NCBI GenBank assembly: GCA_030754475.1
Contig: JASMAE010000366.1
Location: 1 to 6,546 of the forward strand
DNA: 6,546 nt
Direction of reading: 5' to 3'
Source of the DNA: Rhodospirillales bacterium
GTDB taxonomy: Bacteria; Pseudomonadota; Alphaproteobacteria; Rhodospirillales; JASLLV01
Under the pieces are notes generated by a model, which worked only from the letters and a program-made list of their open reading frames with translations, did no database searches and had not been told where the DNA came from. Shown here one piece after another: positions 1 through 5,656 of the stretch. Each line of letters begins with the position of its first letter. The stretch's first letter is position 1. A program made the translations under genes and the position numbers.

Positions 1-1
1 T

Positions 2-184
2 GCTGACGGGGGACAGTCGCGAGTTTCCTCCCCAGTTCCGGAAACTTTCCGGGACTGGCGCTGCTTCGCCGCCGCCTTCTCTTGCGGCTCCAACGCCCGC
101 CGGATCGAGGCGTCATTCTATCCGCTGGACGAGGACGGTAACCTTTGCTCTCGGAGCGCGCACAATTCCGCCGGCGTAGAGTGA
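2..184 (+). CDS. possible 3' end of an unrecognised gene, cut by the window edge
   Basis: Frame 2 is open from the left edge to a TGA at 182-184 (60 codons, no start visible). From about position 56 the reading, beginning WRCFAAAFSCGSN and ending SAHNSAGVE, has G or C in the third base of about 34 of 42 codons, as in the real genes of this window. Against this, the other two plus frames are also open over most of the stretch, the codons before position 56 show no such bias, and I recognise no family. Inverted repeats at 14-58 also overlap the putative coding part, which is unusual for a gene. It may be the last part of a gene, a decayed remnant, or chance in GC-rich DNA. Confidence 0.22.
   Translation, partial: ADGGQSRVSSPVPETFRDWRCFAAAFSCGSNARRIEASFYPLDEDGNLCSRSAHNSAGVE
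14..58. repeat. overlapping inverted repeats forming two exclusive hairpins
   Basis: An 11-base stem pairs 32-42 with 48-58 around a five-base loop, with one T-G wobble. A second arrangement pairs AGTTTCC (22-28) with GGAAACT (40-46) and, further out, CAGTC (14-18) with GACTG (53-57). The two folds share bases and cannot coexist. No T-run follows on either strand, so neither is a standard intrinsic terminator. The look is that of a REP-like palindromic element or a relic of one, but no second copy is in the window to prove that it is a repeat family. Confidence 0.4.
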
Positions 185-343
185 GCCGTGGAAAGGCTTG
201 ACCATGTGGCCTGCCATCCCCGCCCCAGAATGGCCCCTACAAGCCATTTTCCGGCCCGTACAGGCGTATTAACGTCGCGGTGGCACCCAAAACTTCAACA
301 GGCCGCGACATCGATCCCAGCGGTTGCTATATGGTTGCTAGAC
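185..343. other. non-coding spacer with a short direct repeat
   Basis: No coding signal is convincing here. A 61-codon open frame starting at 188 has no Shine-Dalgarno sequence, no family resemblance, and runs into the tRNA-Ala terminator. The only structure I see is GGTTGCTA repeated at 322-329 and 333-340, an 11-base period, just beyond the terminator. It may be chance. Confidence 0.4.
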
Positions 344-376
344 GAAAAATGGGGGCTAGCCGATCAAAGCTAACCC
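344..376 (-). terminator. intrinsic terminator of tRNA-Ala
   Basis: Read on the minus strand, GGGTTAGC (376-369) pairs with GCTAGCCC (360-353) over eight base pairs including one G-U wobble, with an eight-base loop. CCA and five T residues (349-345) follow. It begins 11 bases after the encoded CCA end of the tRNA, the expected place for a tRNA gene terminator. Hairpin, spacing and T-run are seen directly; activity is inferred. Confidence 0.75.
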
Positions 377-387
377 TTTGAGAAAGT

Positions 388-463
<76 letters not shown>

Positions 464-540
464 ACCGGCACCGCCCCCACTCGATTGTGCCTGCGCCGGC
501 GTCGTTCGCAGGGCCTCGTCGGGACGGCGATCCGGCCGCT

Positions 541-569
541 AATGTGTTTTCGCCCGAACCCCAAGTCAA
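541..569 (-). promoter_or_regulatory. candidate sigma-70 promoter for tRNA-Ala
   Basis: On the minus strand a -35 box TTGACT (569-564, within CTTGACTTG, a form common in alphaproteobacteria) is followed after exactly 17 bases by CACATT (546-541), a weak -10 matching three of six consensus bases. The predicted start near 534 would give a leader of about 70 bases before the tRNA. A nearer -10-like CACAAT (489-484) lacks a usable -35. Confidence 0.4.
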
Positions 570-661
570 GGGTCGTGGGCGCGCACCCGCTCGGCCTTGC
601 GTGGGGTGTGCCGGGAAGCTAGGTTAGGCGCCGATCTACCCGGCGCGAGGCGCACGGCGGC

Positions 662-961
662 ATGGACGTGATTCTGAGTGGCCTCCTCTTCTTAATTAGC
701 AAGCTCATCGGCTATTACATCTGGATCGTCATTGCCGGCGTGGTCCTGAGCTGGCTGAGCGCGTACAACGTGGTCAACCGGTCCAACCGCTTCGTCCACC
801 TGATCGGCGATTTCATTTTCCGAATCACCGAACCCGCGCTTCGGCCGATCCGCAACATGCTTCCGAACCTCGGCGGAATCGATATCTCGCCGGTGATTCT
901 CATCCTGATCCTCGTGACGGTGCAGGTGATTGTTCGCGGTTTCATCGGAAAAATCGTCTGA
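662..961 (+). CDS. yggT: YggT family integral membrane protein
   Basis: A 99-residue membrane protein of the YggT family (PF02325), a widely conserved group whose biochemical role is not settled; members have been linked to osmotic tolerance and to cell division or plastid division in other lineages. Two hydrophobic segments are visible, about residues 5-32 (ending VVLSWL) and 74-95. Between them sits the family signature, ITEPALRPIRNMLP at 55-68 followed by GGIDISPVIL at 71-80. Length is typical for a single-domain YggT. The ATG at 662 is the natural start because the first helix begins at once; GAGG at 647-650 is a distant, weak ribosome site. It is the first gene of a tight cluster and DUF167 follows after 10 bases, a pairing that recurs in proteobacteria as far as I recall. 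Confidence 0.93.
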   Translation: MDVILSGLLFLISKLIGYYIWIVIAGVVLSWLSAYNVVNRSNRFVHLIGDFIFRITEPALRPIRNMLPNLGGIDISPVILILILVTVQVIVRGFIGKIV

Positions 962-971
962 TCGCGCATCC

Positions 972-1283
972 GTGTTCTCGAGTGCGAAAGGTGGGCTCGC
1001 CGTGCGCCTCAAGGTGTCGGCGCGCGCGGCGCGCGCGCGCATCGACGGCCTCGTGGACGACGGCGGCGAGACGCGGCTCAAACTCGCGGTCAGCGCGCCG
1101 CCCGTAGGCGGCAAGGCCAACGCAGCCGTGATCGCGCTCTTGGCCAAGGCCTGGTCGGTTCCGAAATCGCGCCTTTCCATCACTGCCGGCGCCAGCGCGC
1201 GGCGCAAGACCGTGCTGGTCGCGGGCGACGCCGCCGCGCTCGGCCCGCGGCTTGAGGCCTGGGCGGCCGGCGTCGGTGGCTGA
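972..1283 (+). CDS. yggU: DUF167 (YggU) family protein
   Basis: A 103-residue soluble protein of the DUF167/UPF0235 family (PF02594), a small alpha/beta fold with no established biochemical function. The core is clear: GGLAVRLKV (7-15), the most conserved block SAPPVGGKANAAVIALLAK (41-59), then the basic loop AGASARRKTVLV (72-83). The family usually has a proline in the 'V-x-P-x-A' turn near residue 17; here it is alanine. I chose GTG at 972 because the family normally has about ten residues before 'VRL', and it lies 10 bases after the yggT stop. Alternatives are ATG 930, which overlaps yggT by 32 bases, and GTG 1002, which has a better Shine-Dalgarno (AAAGGTGG, 987-994) but trims the first strand. 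Its last eight bases overlap folD, suggesting translational coupling. Confidence 0.9.
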   Translation: MFSSAKGGLAVRLKVSARAARARIDGLVDDGGETRLKLAVSAPPVGGKANAAVIALLAKAWSVPKSRLSITAGASARRKTVLVAGDAAALGPRLEAWAAGVGG

Positions 1284-2178
1284 GGCGCGCATCATCGACG
1301 GCAAGGCCCGCGCGAACGCGCTCCTCGAGGGCGTCGGCGCGGCAGTCGCGGCGCTTGCGGCCGACCACCAAGTGACGCCGGGGCTCGCGGTCGTGCTGGT
1401 GGGAGAAGACCCGGCGAGCCAAATCTATGTGCGCAACAAAAACCGGCGCACCCGCGAGCTGGGGATGGAGTCGATCTCGCATCAGCTTTCGGCGGATACG
1501 CCCGAGGGCGAGCTTCTGGCGCTGGTCGCGAGCCTGAACGCGGACCCGGGCGTCAACGGCATCCTGGTGCAATTGCCCTTGCCGCCGCACATCGATGCCA
1601 ACGCCGTCATCGACGCGATCGACCCAGCGAAGGACGTGGACGGACTGAACGCGGTCAACGCCGGCCGGCTCGCTGCGGGGCGCTTCGGCGACGCGCTCGT
1701 TCCCTGCACGCCACAAGGATGCCTGGTGCTGATCAAGGACTCGGTGTCCGCGCTCGCCGGGCTGAACGCCGTCGTCGTGGGCCGATCGAATCTGGTCGGT
1801 AAGCCGGTGGCTGCGCTGCTGCTCGCAGAGCACTGCACGGTCACGTTGACCCATTCGCGCACCCGCGACCTCGCCGGCGAGGTCGCGCGCGCCGATATCC
1901 TGGTCGCCGCGGCCGGGCGCGCGCACATGATCCCGGGCGCGTGGATCGGCCCCGGCGCCACGGTCATCGACGTCGGCATCAACCGCATCGAGGGCGCGGA
2001 CGGAAAGGCGCGGCTGGTGGGCGACGTGGACTTCGAGACCGCGCGCCACGTGGCCGGCGCCATCACGCCGGTGCCGGGCGGGGTCGGGCCCATGACCATC
2101 GCGTGCCTCTTGCGCAACACCGTAGTCGCGGCGTGCCGGCAGCATGGAATCCGGCCCCAAGGGGTGCTCGCGGTTTGA
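1276..2178 (+). CDS. folD: FolD, bifunctional methylenetetrahydrofolate dehydrogenase/cyclohydrolase
   Basis: Cytosolic enzyme that oxidises 5,10-methylene-tetrahydrofolate with NADP+ and hydrolyses the product to 10-formyl-tetrahydrofolate, feeding purine synthesis and initiator-tRNA formylation. The 300-residue length is typical. The N-terminal catalytic domain has GEDPASQIYVRNK with the Tyr51-x3-Lys55 active-site pair, QLPL at 99-102 and DVDGLN at 120-125. The Rossmann part has the cofactor loop GRSNLVGKP at 169-177, and the C-terminal signature PGGVGPMT is at 267-274. No key residue is missing. GTG 1276 gives MAEARIIDGKA, the normal FolD beginning; TTG 1252 would add eight unusual residues. 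The start overlaps the DUF167 stop by eight bases and no clear Shine-Dalgarno is present, so coupled translation is likely. The stop TGA overlaps the ribosome site of the next gene. Confidence 0.98.
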   Translation: MAEARIIDGKARANALLEGVGAAVAALAADHQVTPGLAVVLVGEDPASQIYVRNKNRRTRELGMESISHQLSADTPEGELLALVASLNADPGVNGILVQLPLPPHIDANAVIDAIDPAKDVDGLNAVNAGRLAAGRFGDALVPCTPQGCLVLIKDSVSALAGLNAVVVGRSNLVGKPVAALLLAEHCTVTLTHSRTRDLAGEVARADILVAAAGRAHMIPGAWIGPGATVIDVGINRIEGADGKARLVGDVDFETARHVAGAITPVPGGVGPMTIACLLRNTVVAACRQHGIRPQGVLAV

Positions 2179-2185
2179 GGGTGCG

Positions 2186-2869
2186 GTGAAAGAGCTCGTC
2201 CTCGCGGCCTCGGTCTTCGCCGCGAGCCACATGGTGGGAGCGGTGCGGCCGGCCCGCGCCGCCATCGTCGCCCGGATCGGCGAACGCGCCTACCTCGCGC
2301 TCTATTCCCTGGTCGCATTGGCGCTGCTCGGCTGGCTCGTGCTCGCCTACCAGCGCGCCGCGCACGTCGTGCTCTGGTCGTCCCATTCTTGGGGCCATTG
2401 GGTGGCGCTCGTGCTCATGGCGCTCGCGTGCGTGCTTCTCGTCGCCGGCCTGAGCTGCCCGAACCCGCTCTCGCTCTCGTTCCGCTCCGCCGCCTGGGAT
2501 TCGGCGCGGCCGGGAATCGTCGCCGCCACGCGCCATCCAGCGCCGTGGGCGCTCGCGCTCTGGTCGGCGGTCCACGCGGTGGCCAACGGGGATTCCGCGT
2601 CCCTCGTGCTGTTCGGCTTCCTTTTTCTGTTGAGCGTCGCCGGCACCTTCGCGCTGGACGCGCGGCGCCATCGGACGTTGGGCGCCGAAGCGTGGAACCG
2701 GCTTGCCGGCGCGACGTCGAACGCGCCCTTCGCGGCGCTCGTCCAGCGCAGGTATCCGTTTTCGGCCGTCTTCGTCCCCGCCGGGCCGATACTCGCCGGG
2801 ATCGCCCTTTACGTCGCGATGATCTTGGCGCATGAACGCATCGTCGGCGTATCGCCGTTCCCCTGGTAA
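2186..2869 (+). CDS. NnrU family membrane protein, first copy
   Basis: A 227-residue polytopic membrane protein of the NnrU family (PF07298). The family is named for a Rhodobacter gene tied to nitric-oxide-responsive denitrification and is homologous to Z-ISO, the plant haem-dependent zeta-carotene isomerase; the bacterial role is unclear. Hydrophobic segments lie at about residues 3-20, 36-55, 72-90, 120-131, 138-157 and 198-215. Family marks are VARIGERAY (28-36), RHP (116-118), H130 with NGD (134-136), AGATSN (174-179) and a late H216. The block after RHP reads APWA, whereas the downstream paralogue reads FLWG, closer to what I recall as usual, so this copy may have diverged. GTG 2186 is chosen because GAGGG (2177-2181) lies four bases upstream, seven bases after the folD stop, and the first helix starts at once. 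ATG 2144 would overlap folD. It ends the cluster begun by yggT. Confidence 0.88.
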   Translation: MKELVLAASVFAASHMVGAVRPARAAIVARIGERAYLALYSLVALALLGWLVLAYQRAAHVVLWSSHSWGHWVALVLMALACVLLVAGLSCPNPLSLSFRSAAWDSARPGIVAATRHPAPWALALWSAVHAVANGDSASLVLFGFLFLLSVAGTFALDARRHRTLGAEAWNRLAGATSNAPFAALVQRRYPFSAVFVPAGPILAGIALYVAMILAHERIVGVSPFPW

Positions 2870-2871
2870 TC

Positions 2872-2908
2872 CCGGCGGTCACCATGAGTGACTCAAGATG
2901 ACCGCCGG
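2872..2908. promoter_or_regulatory. 37-base concentric palindrome after the first NnrU gene
   Basis: CCGGCGGTCA (2872-2881) is matched perfectly by TGACCGCCGG (2899-2908). At the same centre (2890) lies TGAGT-G-ACTCA (2885-2895), also perfect. Only two base pairs between the nested arms mismatch. It starts three bases after the first NnrU stop. Neither strand has a T-run beside it, so it is not a standard intrinsic terminator. It could be an RNA hairpin protecting the 3' end of the upstream message, a protein-binding dyad, or one copy of a dispersed palindromic repeat. Confidence 0.6.
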
Positions 2909-2925
2909 CAAGCGCGACCGCGCGC

Positions 2926-2941
2926 CGCCGCTTATGCGGCG
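2926..2941. repeat. small GC hairpin in the NnrU gap
   Basis: CGCCGC (2926-2931) and GCGGCG (2936-2941) form a perfect six-base-pair stem closed by TTAT. No T-run follows. It lies between the larger palindrome and the promoter region of the second NnrU gene and may act with them as an RNA structure, but a short GC stem like this can occur by chance in such DNA. Confidence 0.35.
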
Positions 2942-2957
2942 TCAGGCTGCGTGCCGA

Positions 2958-2998
2958 TTGAACGCCCATCGGTCATTCTCGATAACCGATGGTATAAG
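2958..2998 (+). promoter_or_regulatory. candidate regulated promoter of the second NnrU gene
   Basis: TTGAAC (2958-2963) and GATAAC (2981-2986) stand 17 bases apart, each matching four of six sigma-70 consensus bases. A second -10-like box, TATAAG (2993-2998), matches five of six but lacks a good -35. A perfect inverted repeat, CCATCGGT (2966-2973) and ACCGATGG (2985-2992), fills the space between the boxes and covers the -10, the usual position for a repressor site. Arms are eight bases with an 11-base spacer. The sequence is not an FNR/NnrR-type TTGAT-N4-ATCAA box. Elements are seen; regulation is inferred. Confidence 0.45.
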
Positions 2999-3013
2999 TG
3001 AGAAATCAGATCT

Positions 3014-3703
3014 ATGAGCGGAACCCTCGCCCACCTCGTGGCCGCCGCGATCGCCTTCGTCGGCGGGCATTTCCTGATCTCGAGCACGCCTTTGCGTGCC
3101 GCGCTCGTCGCCAGGATCGGAGAGCGCGCCTACTTAGGCGCATTTTCCGCATTTTCGGTCGCCACGCTCGCCTGGCTCGGGATCGCCTACCGGGCGGCGC
3201 CCAGGATCGAGCTTTGGGTGTGGGAGACGGGCGGCCGCCACCTGGCGCTCACGTTGGTCGCGGTGGCGAGCGTCTTCGTCGTCGCCGGTCTCACGACCCC
3301 CAGCCCGACGGTCGCGGGCGCCGGCGAACGCGGCCTCGACGAGGCGCGCGGCATCGTGCGCATCACCCGCCACCCGTTCCTCTGGGGGGTGGCGGTGTGG
3401 GCGGTCGCGCACCTCGCCGCCAACGGCGATTCGGCATCCCTAGTCCTGTTCGCGAGCCTGACGGTGCTGGCGCTTGCAGGGACGCTGGCGATCGATCGCA
3501 AGCTGAAGGCGCGCCTCGGTGAAGCCTGGGAGCGGTTCGCCGGCGCCACGTCCAACCTGCCGTTTGCCGCCGTCGCGTCTAGGCGCCAGCGGCTGGACCT
3601 CGCCGGGATCGGGATCTGGCGGCTTCTCGGCGCCGTCGCCCTCTACCTCGTGCTTTTCTTCGGCCACGAGCTGATGATCGGGGTCGACCCCTTCGGCGGC
3701 TGA
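3014..3703 (+). CDS. NnrU family membrane protein, second copy
   Basis: A 229-residue polytopic membrane protein of the NnrU family (PF07298), paralogous to the gene just upstream: 22 of 40 residues match from AALVARIGERAYL (residue 29) onward, and both share NGDSASLVLF. It keeps the usual form of the family core, ITRHPFLWG (117-125), with H133, NGD (137-139) and AGATSN (176-181). H19 in the first helix and H218 in the last also align with histidines of the first copy, giving four shared histidines that could include haem ligands as known for Z-ISO. Hydrophobic segments fall at about 6-23, 42-58, 78-93, 123-134, 141-160 and 198-217. ATG 3014 has only a weak purine stretch (GAGAAA) upstream. 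It has its own candidate promoter, so may be transcribed apart from the folD cluster. Function is unproven. Confidence 0.9.
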   Translation: MSGTLAHLVAAAIAFVGGHFLISSTPLRAALVARIGERAYLGAFSAFSVATLAWLGIAYRAAPRIELWVWETGGRHLALTLVAVASVFVVAGLTTPSPTVAGAGERGLDEARGIVRITRHPFLWGVAVWAVAHLAANGDSASLVLFASLTVLALAGTLAIDRKLKARLGEAWERFAGATSNLPFAAVASRRQRLDLAGIGIWRLLGAVALYLVLFFGHELMIGVDPFGG

Positions 3704-3734
3704 GCCGGATGTCGGGGGCGGGCCGAATTCGCGG

Positions 3735-3762
3735 TTACCCGCCGCCGCCAACCTGCTAAAAG
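3735..3762 (+). promoter_or_regulatory. candidate promoter of lepA
   Basis: In the 80-base gap before lepA, TG-C-TAAAAG (3754-3762) forms an extended -10 box with four of six consensus bases in the hexamer. A poor -35, TTACCC (3735-3740), stands 16 bases upstream. Transcription would start near 3769, leaving a leader of about 15 bases. I see no Shine-Dalgarno in front of the lepA ATG. Confidence 0.35.
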
Positions 3763-3783
3763 CGCGCGCGAGACAACTCCGCC

Positions 3784-5586
3784 ATGACCCCGCTCAACCG
3801 CATCCGCAACTTCGCGATCATCGCGCACATCGATCACGGCAAATCGACGTTCGCGGACCGTTTGATTCAGGCCTGCGGAGGCCTGAGCGAACGCGAGATG
3901 AAGGAGCAGGTGCTCGATTCGATGGATATCGAGCGCGAACGCGGCATCACCATCAAGGCCCAGGCCGTGCGTCTCGAGGCGAGCGCCGCCGACGGCGAGA
4001 CCTATCAGCTCAACCTGATGGATACGCCGGGTCACGTGGACTTCACCTATGAGGTCAGCCGATCGCTGGCGGCCTGCGAGGGCTCGGTCCTGTTGGTCGA
4101 CGCGACCCAGGGCGTCGAGGCGCAGACGCTCGCCAACGCCTACCTCGCGATCGAGGCGAATCACGAAATCATCCCCGTGGTCAACAAGATCGACCTACCA
4201 GCCGCCGACGTAGAAGGCGTCAAGGGACAGATCGCCGACGTGATCGGCCTCGATCCCAACGGCGCCATCTCCATTTCCGCCAAGACCGGCGAAGGCGTCG
4301 CGGACGTGATCGAGGCGTTGATCGCGCGCCTGCCCCCACCCGAGGGCGTGGTCGACGCGCCCCTCAAGGCGCTGCTCGTCGACAGCTGGTACGACCCCTA
4401 CCTCGGCGTCATGATCCTGGTGCGCGTCTACGACGGCACGCTTAAGCCCGGCATGAAGGTGCGCATGATGGCCACCGGGCGCGTCTATCAGGTCGAACGG
4501 GTCGCGGTTCACACGCCGAAGCCGGTGCCCGCGAGCGCCCTCGGTCCCGGCGAGATGGGGACCATCACGGCCGCCATCAAGACGGTGGCCGACACCCACG
4601 TCGGCGACACCATCACCGAGGACCGTCGCCCGGCGGCCGCTCCGCTGCCCGGCTTCAAACCCTCGACGCCGGTCGTCTTTTCGAGCCTGTTCCCCACCGA
4701 TTCCGCCGACATCGAAGACTTGCGCGATTCGCTGGAAAGGCTGCACTTGAACGACGCCAGCTTTCACTTCGAACCCGAGACCTCGAGCGCGCTTGGCTCG
4801 GGCTATCGCTGCGGCTTTCTCGGGCTGTTGCATCTCGAGATCGTGCGCGAACGATTGGAGCGCGAGTTCGGCATCGACCTCATCACCACCGCGCCGAGCG
4901 TCGTCTACCGCATCCGGCTGTCAAGCGGCGGCACGAGCCTGCTCCACAATCCCGCCGATATGCCGGACGCCACCCGCATCGAGGCGATCGAGGAACCCTG
5001 GATCAAGGCCACCATCATCGTGCCGTCCGATTTCCTGGGCGCGGCCCTTCAGCTCTGCACCGACCGCCGGGGCGAACAGGCGGAGTTGAGTTTCACCGGC
5101 AACCGCGCGGTCGCCGTCTACCGGCTTCCCTTGAACGAGGTGGTGTTCGATTTCCACGACCGGCTGAAATCGGTCTCGCGCGGCTACGCCAGCTTCGACT
5201 ACGAGATCGACGGCTTTCGCGAAGGCGCGTTGGTCAAGGTCACGATTATGATCAATGGCGACGCGGTGGACGCGCTGTCCTTCGTCGCGCATCGCTCGCG
5301 CGCGGAAGCGCGCGGACGGACCATCTGCAAGCGGCTGAAGGAGCTGATCCCGCGCCAGCTCTTCCGGGTGGCGCTGCAGGCCGCCATCGGCGGTACCGTC
5401 GTCGCCCGCGAGACCGTGAGCGCGATGCGCAAGGACGTTACGGCCAAGTGCTACGGCGGCGACGTAACCCGCAAGCGCAAGCTCTTGGAAAAACAGAAGG
5501 CGGGCAAGAAGCGGATGCGCGCGTTCGGCCGTGTCGAGATCCCGCATTCTGCGTTTCTGGCGGTGCTCAGGGAGGGTGACGAATGA
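3784..5586 (+). CDS. lepA: LepA, elongation factor 4 (translational GTPase)
   Basis: Ribosome-associated GTPase related to EF-G; reported to back-translocate stalled ribosomes and to aid 30S subunit assembly. The 600 residues match the usual family length (about 597-602), so it is intact. The G domain has all five motifs: AHIDHGKST (14-22), RGITI (53-57), DTPGH (80-84), NKID (134-137) and SAK (165-167). Domain II follows from about 190, then the EF-G-like domains with FRCGFLGLLH-type sequence (here YRCGFLGLLHLE), and the LepA-specific C-terminal domain with the basic segment KCYGGDVTRKRKLLEKQKAG (555-574). Phe23 replaces the commoner Leu after HGKST. ATG 3784 gives MTPLNRIRNFAIIAHID, the standard beginning. 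The sequence most resembles alphaproteobacterial LepA as I remember it. It appears to be transcribed alone and faces a convergent gene 60 bases downstream. Confidence 0.98.
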   Translation: MTPLNRIRNFAIIAHIDHGKSTFADRLIQACGGLSEREMKEQVLDSMDIERERGITIKAQAVRLEASAADGETYQLNLMDTPGHVDFTYEVSRSLAACEGSVLLVDATQGVEAQTLANAYLAIEANHEIIPVVNKIDLPAADVEGVKGQIADVIGLDPNGAISISAKTGEGVADVIEALIARLPPPEGVVDAPLKALLVDSWYDPYLGVMILVRVYDGTLKPGMKVRMMATGRVYQVERVAVHTPKPVPASALGPGEMGTITAAIKTVADTHVGDTITEDRRPAAAPLPGFKPSTPVVFSSLFPTDSADIEDLRDSLERLHLNDASFHFEPETSSALGSGYRCGFLGLLHLEIVRERLEREFGIDLITTAPSVVYRIRLSSGGTSLLHNPADMPDATRIEAIEEPWIKATIIVPSDFLGAALQLCTDRRGEQAELSFTGNRAVAVYRLPLNEVVFDFHDRLKSVSRGYASFDYEIDGFREGALVKVTIMINGDAVDALSFVAHRSRAEARGRTICKRLKELIPRQLFRVALQAAIGGTVVARETVSAMRKDVTAKCYGGDVTRKRKLLEKQKAGKKRMRAFGRVEIPHSAFLAVLREGDE

Positions 5587-5631
5587 CGCCGTTTGCCCTG
5601 CGATTCGGCGGGGTTGCGCCCTCGAGCCGAC

Positions 5632-5656
5632 AAAAAGGATAAGGCGCTAGCGCCCT
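5632..5656 (-). terminator. probable intrinsic terminator overlapping the acidic-tail gene's stop
   Basis: The perfect 12-base palindrome GGCGCTAGCGCC (5643-5654) extends on the minus strand to a six-pair stem with loop CTAG, followed by TTATCC and five T residues (5636-5632). The TAG stop of the minus-strand gene lies inside this hairpin. The T-run is interrupted, so strength is uncertain. On the plus strand no T-run follows, so it would not end lepA transcription by itself. Confidence 0.5.

Noticed and set aside
188..373. 61-codon plus-strand frame before tRNA-Ala
   Set aside because: No ribosome site, no recognisable sequence, and it runs through the tRNA-Ala terminator.
930..971. ATG 930 as the DUF167 start
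   Set aside because: It would overlap yggT by 32 bases and add residues not expected in the family; GTG 972 fits the usual N-terminal length.
2144..2185. ATG 2144 as the first NnrU start
   Set aside because: It overlaps folD by 35 bases and adds a polar stretch before the first helix; GTG 2186 has GAGGG at proper spacing.
1180..2265. Minus-strand 361-codon open frame across folD
   Set aside because: Arginine- and alanine-rich antisense reading of a gene with clear FolD motifs; long antisense frames are expected in such GC-rich codons.
2958..2998. FNR/NnrR-type site upstream of the second NnrU gene
   Set aside because: Such sites read TTGAT-N4-ATCAA or close to it; the dyad here is CCATCGGT-N11-ACCGATGG, which does not fit.
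5601..5631. Intrinsic terminator for lepA
   Set aside because: TCGGC/GCCGA with inner GGG/CCC could form a hairpin, but it is followed by A residues on the plus strand rather than T.
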